Assembly: GCA_040392805.1 (NCBI GenBank)
Contig: JBEBVI010000325.1
Coordinates: 1-5,269, forward strand
Direction of reading: 5' to 3'
Length of the DNA: 5,269 nucleotides
Origin: Taibaiella helvus_B
GTDB taxonomy: Bacteria > Bacteroidota > Bacteroidia > Chitinophagales > Chitinophagaceae
Below are positions 1 through 5,269 of this stretch, piece after piece. The position numbers and the translations under genes are program-made. Numbering within the stretch: position 1 is the stretch's first letter; every line of letters begins with the position of its first letter. A model generated the notes under the pieces. That model had not been told where the DNA came from. It made no database searches and saw only the letters and a list, made by a program, of their open reading frames with translations.

Positions 1-1
1 C

Positions 2-55
2 GTTCTCAGATGCTTTGTTTTACTCTTGCTCTGTGCTTGTTTATTCCTGTCGGCT
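2..55 (+). other. Signal peptide (N-terminal residues missing)
   Basis: The first 18 visible residues run VLRCFVLLLL then CACLFLSA, a continuous hydrophobic core with one Arg near its start, as in a Sec signal peptide. A likely signal peptidase I site follows the 'LSA' at about base 55 (or the 'SASG' a residue or two later), just before the mature start 'TVRYVRTGG'. The 'LCAC' could be read as a poor lipobox, but Cys at -2 is atypical and the hydrophobic stretch continues past it, so type I cleavage is preferred. Only the initiator Met and perhaps a few basic residues should be missing upstream. Confidence 0.8.
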
Positions 56-3000
56 TCAGGTACCGTTAGGTATGTACGTACGGGTGGCACGGGTAACGGC
101 TCTTCATGGTTAAATGCTTCGGGCGATCTTCAGCTTATTATAAATGAAAGTCTTAGAGGAGATACTATATGGGTTGCTAAGGGTGTCTATATTCCCCGGA
201 GACCTGTTGATAATTTATTGGTTACGGACTCTTTTAACCGTGAAAATGCTTTTGTGATGAAGAGTGGTGTGGTGATGTTTGGCGGGTTCCTGGGTACGGA
301 AACTTATTTAGCCCAGCGTGATCATTTGCTTCATGAAACGATACTGAGTGGCGACCTATCAGGAAATGATGTATCTCCTTTTACAAACAATGCCGAAAAT
401 GCTTATCATGTATTTGTAACGGCGGGAGTGGAAGAAAGTACTTTAGTGGACGGTTTTACCATAAGAGGGGGAAAAAGTAAGACCAGCCTGGATACAATAA
501 TAGTCAATAACTTTCCTGTCCTTTCTGCCCGGGGAGCTGGCTGGTTTAATGTGGGCGGAAGTCCTAAACTTTCCAATATAGTAATAAAAGAAAACCAGAT
601 CAATAATAATAACGGTGGTGGTTTATATAATTTATCGGGAGATCCGTTGCTGGATAAAGTGACTTTTATCTGTAACCAGGCATTGAATGGCGGCGGGATC
701 TATAACCAAAGTGGTCGTCCCTTATTGAGCCATGTACTTGTTTGCGGAAATTATGCTTCGAACGGCGGCGGCTGGTTTAATGCAGGAGGTGCGCCGAAAC
801 TGGTGAACTGCACCTTCTCCGGAAATAATGCCGGGAGTGCCAATGGTGGCGGGGGCTGGCATAGTGGCGCCAGTAGTACAAGAGGTCCGGAAATATATAA
901 CTGTGTCTTCTGGAATAACGGTACTTCGATCCGGGATAATAACAGCACTTTGTATATAGAAAGTAGTTTGATTGAAGGCGGGTATGTCGGTGGTATAAAT
1001 ATATTGACATCAGATCCTTTATTTGTGGAGGGAAAACCGGCGAGCCTTGCACCTTATTTTGGTGGTAACTATCGCTTGAAGCCTTGCAGCCCGGCTATCG
1101 ATGTGGGTGATACTTCAGGTAAAACGGAATGGATTGAGGAAAGCGATCTTGACGGATTACCCCGCTTTAGCAATGCAGCTATTGACCTGGGTGCTTATGA
1201 GTGTGCGTTGCCTGTGTGGGTGGTGCCTTCCGATACGGTTGATGTGTTTATTTGTATGGATGACAGCCTGGAATTTAATGGTACCTATTATAAAAGCACG
1301 GGTATTTATACCGGTTTGTTTTCCGGTAGCACGGGGTGTGACAGTCTTTTCTCCGTACGCTTGCATGTTGATCCTTTCTTATCTCATCGGATAGATGCGA
1401 CTATTTGTGCTGGCGATACTTTTTATTTTAATAGTAAGGTCTTGACAGCATCAGGAAATTATATCGATAGTTTCATTACTACCTCTGGTTGTGATAGTAT
1501 CGTTACATTAAATTTATTAGTTGAGGACTATATCTATCATCATATGGATACGTCTATATGTGCAGACGGTATTTTTCTTTGGAATGGCGTGCAATATACA
1601 GCTCCCGTGGTATTGCACGATACTTTTACTACATCCGGGTGTGATAGTATAGTTAGCGTGTCACTATCGGTGTATCCGGTTTATCAAGATACGGTACAGG
1701 CTACAATATGTGCTGGTGATACTTTTCGTTTTAGTGGTATGCTATTACCCGTATCGGGGAATTATACAGATAGTTTCATTACCATCTCTGGTTGTGACAG
1801 TATTGTTACATTGAATTTATTTGTTGAAGACTATACTTATCATCATATCGATACCTCTATATGCGCGGGTGATATTTTTTTATGGAATGGAAGTCAATAT
1901 GCAAGCTCAACGGTATTGCGTGATACATTTTCCACGTCCGGCTGTGATAGTATAGTTAGCGTAGCGCTTTCTGTGCATTCGATTTATCAGGATACGGTAC
2001 AGGCTACAATATGTGCCGGTGATACGTTTTATTTTAATGATAAAATGTTGACAGTATCGGGAGTTTACGTAGATAGTTTAATGGCTGTATCAGGTTGTGA
2101 TAGTATTGTTACTTTGAATTTGCTTGTTGAAGATTATATCTATTATCATATTGATACCTCTATATGCGCGGGTGCTATTTTTTTGTGGAATGGAAATCAA
2201 TATACAAGTTCAATATTATTACGTGATACTTTTCCAACTTCCGCTTGCGACAGTATAGTGAGCATTGCACTTTCTGTATATCCTGTTTATCAGGATACTG
2301 TGCAGATTGCAATATGCGCCGGAGATATGTTCTACTTTAATGGCAAGGCTTTAACTGTATCCGGAAATTATACAGACAGCTTAATGACAGTGTCCGGTTG
2401 TGATAGTGTAATTACGTTAAGTTTATCTGTAGGAGATTATGCTTATCATCATATTGACACTTCTATCTGTGCGGGTGGTATTTTTTCCTGGAATGGTATT
2501 CAATATACTAACACAGCGCTGATCAGTGATACATTTCCTACATCCGGATGTGATAGTATAGTTAGTGTAAGGCTTTCCGTTCAACCCGTTTATCATGATA
2601 CTTTGCAAGCTGTAATATGCGCCGATGATACATTTTATTTTAATGGACGGGCTTTAACTATATCCGGGGATTACACGGATAGCTCAACTGCTATGTCCGG
2701 TTGTGATAGCATTGTTACCTTGAGCTTATCTGTGAAAAATCATGCTCATCATCATATTGATACATTTATATGCGCAGGTGGTATTTTTTCGTGGAACGGT
2801 ATGCAGTATACCAGCGCAGCATTGATCAGTGACACATTTCCTGCTTTTGGATGCGACAGTATAGTCCGTATTGTTCTTTCCGTTCAACCTGTTTATCATG
2901 ATACTGTGCCGGCTGCAATATGTGCTGGAGATACATTCTATTTTAATAGTAAGATTGTAACGGTATCCGGGTATTATACCGATAGTTTCGTTACTGTGTA

Positions 3001-5269
3001 TGGTTGCGATAGCATAATTACATTGAATCTGTCCGTGGGAGATTATACTTATCATTATATTGATACCTCTATATGTGCCGGAGATGTTTTTTTGTGGAAT
3101 GGTATTCAGTATACCAATACCACGATGATCAGTGACACATTTGCTACTTTGGGATGTGACAGTATAGTTATTGTGTCGCTTTGGGTACATTCGGTTTATA
3201 ATGACACAGTGCAGGCTTCCATATGCAGAGGTGATACATTCTATTATAATAGTATGCTATTGACTGTAGCAGGAAACTATACGGATAGCTTCATTACTAT
3301 ATCTGGTTGTGACAGTATAATCACGTTGAGTTTGTCCGTAGGAGATTACACTTATTATCATATCGATACGTCTATATGTGCAGGTAGCTTATTTTCCTGG
3401 AATGGTATTCAATATACCAACGCAACGCTGATAAACGACACTTTTTCTACATCCGGATGTGACAGTATACTTAGTGTGTCGCTTTCCGTACATGCTGTTT
3501 ATAATGATACTATGCAGGCTGCAATATGTAGGGGTGATACATTCTATTTCAATGGCCGACTTTTAACAATAGCCGGATATTATACAGATAGCTTGGTTGC
3601 CATGTCCGGATGCGATAGTGTAATTACTATAAATTTGTCCGTAGGAGATTATGCTTACTATCAAATCGATACTTTTATATGTTCGGGTGATGTTTTTTTG
3701 TGGAATGGTATTCAGTATACCAGCGCAACGCTGATAAACGACACTTTTTCCACATCCGGATGTGACAGCATAGTCCGTATTGTTCTTTCCGTTCAACTCG
3801 TTTATCAAGATACTTCGCAAGCGAAAATATGTGCCGGAGATACATTCTATTTTAATAGCAATATTTTAACAGTATCCGGGTATTATACTGACAATTTCGT
3901 TACTGTGTATGGTTGCGATAGCATAATTACATTGAATCTGTCCGTGGGAGATTATACTTATCATCATATTGATACCTCTATATGTGCCGGTAGTGTTTTT
4001 TCGTGGAATGGTATTCAATACGCCAATGCAACGATAATAAGTGACACATTTTCCACATCCGGATGCGACAGTATAGTTAGCTTGTCACTTTCTGTTCACC
4101 CGGTTTATAATGACACTATACAGGCCGAAATGTGTCTGGGTGATACCTTCTCTTTCAACGGAAAATCCCTGACTACATCCGGAGATTATACCGATAGCTT
4201 AGTGACCGTATCCAGTTGTGATAGTATAATTACTTTGAGCTTGTCCGTTCGGGATTATATACACCATCATATAGATACAATGATATGTGAAGGTGACGTT
4301 TTCTTGTGGAATGGTGTGCAATATACAACCGCAACCCAGTTGCGTGATACTTTCCCAACCTTAGGATGTGATAGTATAGTCCGTATATCGTTAACTGTTT
4401 ATCCTGTTTACCATGATACGATACAGGTAGCTATATGTAAGGGTGATACTTTTTATTTTAACGGTCAACCGTTAACCTCTTCCGGATATTATACGGATAA
4501 GTTAACCAGTATTTCGGGTTGTGATAGCCTGGTCAGTATTGTGCTTTCCGTATCTCCTGTTTACTATGATACTATTCAGACGGTAATATGTGCCGGTGAT
4601 ACTTTTGTCTTTAATGGTAAATATCTGGACAAAGCGGGCAACTATTCAGATACTTTTATTTCTCAATCCGGTTGCGATAGTATTGTTACACTTGTGCTTG
4701 AAGTTAACCCTATTTATGAGGGGGAAGAGCATATTATGGTTTGTATGGATAGCATACCTTATCTATGGAATGGCTTTAGCATATCTGCTACAGGAGATAG
4801 TGTGGCAGCTTATAAAGGGAAAACTTACACCGGTTGTGATAGTGTGGTTATATTAAATGTAAGTATGACAGAGCGGGCGGTTACTATAGAAGATGAATTT
4901 CTTTATTGTTCCGGAAGGTCTGTATACCAGCGGGATACGGTATTGTATGATACGTTGAAGTATGCAGGTGGTTGTGATAGCGTAATACGTGTTTCAAAAA
5001 TAATTATTGATCATTCTGAAGGGTATGAATGGATAGTGGATACTTTTTCGTGTACAGCGATAATGTTTGAAGGAAGTATATATAACCGGGATACAGTTAT
5101 TAAAGATACATTGTTTAATCTGAATGGCTGTGATAGTGTGGTACGTCATATCCATATTATCATAGAGGATTTTAGTCTGGAAATTATTTCGGATCCGGAG
5201 TTACCTTATGAGGGTAATTGGGTAGAACTTACTGCTGTCAGCAACAGTGTTGATTTTAGTGTAGAGTCA
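2..5269 (+). CDS. Giant secreted repeat protein (beta-helix head plus Cys-paired A/B repeat stalk), partial at both ends
   Basis: Frame 2 is open across the whole window (1756 codons, no stop). The start codon lies just upstream, because the first visible residues already form the signal-peptide core and the first in-frame ATG (near 254) is deep inside the folded domain. The stop lies downstream. Domain order by residue: signal peptide 1-18, parallel beta-helix about 21-336, choice-of-anchor-Q type end 337-400, linker 401-416, 26 tandem units 417-1724, start of another domain 1725-1756. The periodic motifs stay in register throughout, so there is no frameshift. By family knowledge this is a Bacteroidota exoprotein, probably T9SS cargo, but the C-terminal sorting domain that would prove it is outside the window. 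Role as an adhesin or surface stalk is inference; no catalytic motif is visible. No close named homologue is recognised, so no gene symbol is given. Confidence 0.93.
62..1009 (+). other. Right-handed parallel beta-helix (pectin-lyase-like) head domain
   Basis: The domain opens with 'YVRTGGTGNGSSWLNA' (71-118), followed by 'GDTIWVAKGVYIP' (from 161), a 'GGFLGTET' turn, 'ILSGDLSGND' and 'LVDGFTIRGG' (446-472). This is the usual series in Bacteroidota polymorphic-outer-membrane-protein-like beta-helices. Five rungs then carry a Gly-rich corner plus aromatic: GAGWFN (533), GGGLYN (614), GGGIYN (689), GGGWFN (764) and GGGWHS (848). They are spaced 27, 25, 25 and 28 residues apart, about one helical turn each. 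Between corners come 'PKLSNI', 'PLLDKVTF', 'PLLSHVLV', 'PKLVNCTF' and 'PEIYNCVFW' strands with Asn ladders (ENQ, CNQ, GNN, WNN). Such folds often bind or cleave polysaccharide or act as adhesins. No catalytic residues can be assigned here, so the function is open. Confidence 0.85.
533..916 (+). repeat. Beta-helix rung repeats, five degenerate copies of about 25-28 residues
   Basis: Rungs begin at 533, 614, 689, 764 and 848. Each has G-G/A-G, then a hydrophobic or Trp, an aromatic or His, and Asn/Ser; a short loop with Gly or Pro; a beta strand; and a polar Asn-containing turn. Steps are 81, 75, 75 and 84 bases. The rungs are recognisable in protein but clearly diverged in DNA, as expected of an old structural repeat rather than a recent duplication. 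Two are nearly the same at the corner (GAGWFN and GGGWFN). Confidence 0.8.
1010..1201 (+). other. Choice-of-anchor-Q type segment closing the beta-helix
   Basis: The segment reads 'SDPLFVEG' (1010 on), then 'NYRLKPCSPAIDVGD', 'DLDGLPRFSN' and 'AAIDLGAYE' (ending 1201). The pattern DPLF / YxLxxxSPAIDxG / DxDGxPR / IDxGAYE is the well-known end of beta-helix exoproteins annotated as 'choice-of-anchor Q domain'. In the family it marks the C-terminal cap of the helix and often sits just before a sorting or anchoring region. Here it is followed by a long repeat stalk, so the anchor is displaced far downstream. A Cys replaces the more usual Gly/Asn just before SPAID. Confidence 0.85.
1250..1402 (+). 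repeat. Leading A-like unit (unit 0)
   Basis: This 51-residue unit has Cys at positions 2 and 30, exactly A-type spacing, but diverged content: ICMDDSLEFNG, 'STGIYTGLF', 'STGCDSLFSVRLHV' and a linker ending 'SHRIDAT'. The ICAGD start is replaced by ICMDD. It follows directly on a 16-residue linker (1202-1249) after the beta-helix cap. Greater divergence at the array edge is typical of tandem arrays homogenised mainly in the middle. Confidence 0.85.
2986..3055 (+). repeat. Perfect 70-base direct repeat, copy 1 (sixth A unit)
   Basis: These 70 bases recur unchanged at 3895-3964, exactly 909 bases (three dimers) downstream. Both copies encode FVTVYGCDSIITLNLSV plus the GDYTYH start of the tail, sharing the rare 'VYGC' where other A units have SGC. 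Flanks also match well: the preceding B units both have 'CDSIVRIVLSVQ'. Identity this long stands out against the ordinary between-unit similarity of the array. Confidence 0.9.
3895..3964 (+). repeat. Perfect 70-base direct repeat, copy 2 (ninth A unit)
   Basis: This is the partner of 2986-3055, identical over 70 bases at a 909-base offset. It is bounded upstream by a G/A difference and downstream by a T/C difference that changes HY to HH in the tail. Shared rare residues and synonymous codons indicate recent duplication or gene conversion between the sixth and ninth dimers. Confidence 0.9.
4433..4738 (+). repeat. Two consecutive A-headed units breaking the A/B alternation
   Basis: Both units are 51 residues with A-type heads (ICKGDTFYFNG and ICAGDTFVFNG) and A-type Cys spacing. 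The first ends with a B-type tail (SLVSIVLSV then PVYYDTIQ), so it looks like an A head joined to a B tail. The second ends in an unusual acidic linker, NPIYEGEEHIM. A deletion or unequal crossover that removed one B head and one A tail would explain the pattern. Independent drift near the array end is the alternative. Confidence 0.8.
4739..5173 (+). repeat. Three degenerate C-terminal repeat units
   Basis: Units begin at 4739 (VCMDSIPYLWNG, B-like because of YLWNG, about 54 residues), 4901 (LYCSGRSVYQRDT, about 48) and 5045 (FSCTAIMFEGSIYNRDT, about 43). Each keeps the paired Cys and GCDSVV/I signature, but inter-Cys spacing varies (31, 22 and 26 residues against 27-28 in the core). The tails lose the HHIDTS and PVYxDT linkers, and more charged residues appear (ERAVTIEDEF, IIIDHSEGYEW). 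They look like older units at the array edge and a transition to the following domain. Confidence 0.75.
5174..5269 (+). other. Start of a post-array domain, probably Ig/PKD-like (truncated)
   Basis: The Cys-repeat pattern ends and the reading frame continues as SLEIISDPELPYEGNWVEL followed by TAVSNSVDFSVES at the window edge. The order 'hydrophobic strand - DP - P-x-EG - x-V-x-L-T-A' resembles the first strands of Ig- or PKD-like modules that precede T9SS sorting domains in Bacteroidota proteins. Only 32 residues are visible, so the assignment is tentative. Confidence 0.45.

Larger units (their letters stand above)
1403..4432 (+). repeat. Ten alternating A/B dimers, exact 303-base super-repeat
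   Basis: Type A is 51 residues: ICAGDTFYFN, an LTxSGxYTDS segment, SGCDSIxTLxLxV, then a tail VxDYxYHHIDTS. Type B is 50 residues: ICAGxxFxWNG, QYT, DTFxTSGCDSIVSxxLSV, then a tail PVYxDTxQA. B units always have Trp in the F-L/S-W-N-G motif where A units have Phe or Tyr-Phe, and one residue fewer between the two Cys. All ten dimers are exactly 101 codons with no indel, and all 40 motif cysteines are kept. Small departures: the first B has ICADG, the third B has SACDS, the fifth A has ICADD and 'NHAHHHIDT', the tenth A has MCLGD and SSCDS. Synonymous codons vary freely between copies, so the protein pattern appears to be under selection. Confidence 0.95.
1250..5173 (+). repeat. Array of 26 tandem Cys-paired units (about 50 residues each)
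   Basis: Every unit starts with hydrophobic-(x)-Cys, most often ICAGD, and has a second Cys in (G)CDS about 28 residues later, followed by a strand such as IVTLxLSV and an Asp-containing linker. Unit starts are 1250; A/B pairs from 1403, 1706, 2009, 2312, 2615, 2918, 3221, 3524, 3827 and 4130 (B at +153 in each); then 4433, 4586, 4739, 4901 and 5045. The protein motif 'GCDSIVTLxLxV' is common in large Bacteroidota surface proteins, where its function is uncharacterised. A small beta-sandwich or beta-hairpin module closed by one disulfide is inferred. The array is rich in Asp, Ser, Thr and Tyr and almost free of Lys, fitting an extended extracellular stalk. Confidence 0.95.

Noticed and set aside
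26..61. Lipoprotein signal (lipobox) at the LCAC Cys
   Set aside because: Cys at -2 is not a usual lipobox residue and the hydrophobic core continues for several residues after it. An ordinary type I cleavage site after LSA fits better.
10..69. ATG at base 10 with a short hydrophobic peptide (MLCFTLALCLF...)
   Set aside because: It is in frame 1 and stops at 67-69, so it is not in frame with the main gene. The hydrophobic look comes from T-rich signal-peptide DNA read out of frame.
406..1052. Minus-strand ORFs at 406-603, 751-948 and 777-1052
   Set aside because: They are antisense to the beta-helix rungs. The Pro-rich peptides arise from reading the Gly-rich GGx codons in reverse complement, so no gene is supported.
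1101..1394. Plus-strand ORF in another frame (also 4590-4856)
   Set aside because: These overlap the choice-of-anchor-Q segment and the repeats in a different frame. Their translations are Leu/Trp/Cys-rich with no recognisable family, as expected of shadow frames.
2726..3190. Minus-strand ORF of 154 codons with internally repetitive peptide, plus similar ones at 2423-2608 and 3563-3820
   Set aside because: They are the reverse complement of the A/B repeats, and their peptides repeat only because the sense repeats do. They have no independent domain signature and lie wholly inside a strongly supported sense gene.
1403..4432. CRISPR array or non-coding satellite
   Set aside because: The period is 303 bases with no short repeat/unique spacer structure. 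Differences between copies are mainly synonymous or conservative and the frame is open throughout, so it is a protein-coding tandem repeat.
1250..5173. SprB-type gliding-motility adhesin repeats
   Set aside because: The paired-Cys ICAGD...GCDS unit does not match the SprB repeat as I know it. Only a general similarity as a giant Bacteroidota surface protein can be claimed.

Overview
The window lies entirely inside one gene. Reading frame 2 of the + strand is open from base 2 to base 5269, giving 1756 codons with no stop. Both ends run off the window, so neither the start codon nor the stop codon is visible. The product is a very large secreted, repetitive surface protein of the kind found in Bacteroidota. 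That assignment rests on the 'YVRTGGTGNGSSW' opening, the 'SPAIDxGD ... AIDLGAYE' ending of the helix domain, and the 'GCDSIVTLxLxV' tandem repeats, all hallmarks of large Bacteroidota exoproteins that usually leave through the type IX secretion system (T9SS). A gut-type Bacteroidales host is a guess from the general style of sequence. No species can be named.

Layout: a hydrophobic signal peptide (about 2-55, first residues missing); an N-terminal right-handed parallel beta-helix with recognisable Gly-Gly-Gly-aromatic rungs (about 62-1009); a choice-of-anchor-Q type closing segment (1010-1201); a short linker (1202-1249); and then an array of 26 Cys-paired units (1250-5173). The core of the array is ten strictly alternating A (51 aa) / B (50 aa) pairs, an exact 101-residue (303-base) super-period from 1403 to 4432. 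One A-like unit precedes it. After it come two A-headed units that break the alternation, then three degenerate units. The last bases (5174-5269) begin a different domain, probably Ig- or PKD-like, and the window ends inside it.

How the parts may work together (inference): the beta-helix would be the exposed, possibly glycan-binding or adhesive head. The repeat array would be a long stalk, perhaps stabilised by one disulfide per unit. The missing C-terminus would carry the T9SS sorting or attachment signal. There are no intergenic regions, RNA genes, promoters, terminators, mobile elements or CRISPR arrays. Short ORFs in other frames and on the other strand are shadows of this gene. The points most worth a second look are the two-type alternating repeat, its regular cysteine pairs, and a 909-base internal displacement with 70 bases of perfect identity that points to recent duplication or gene conversion inside the array.
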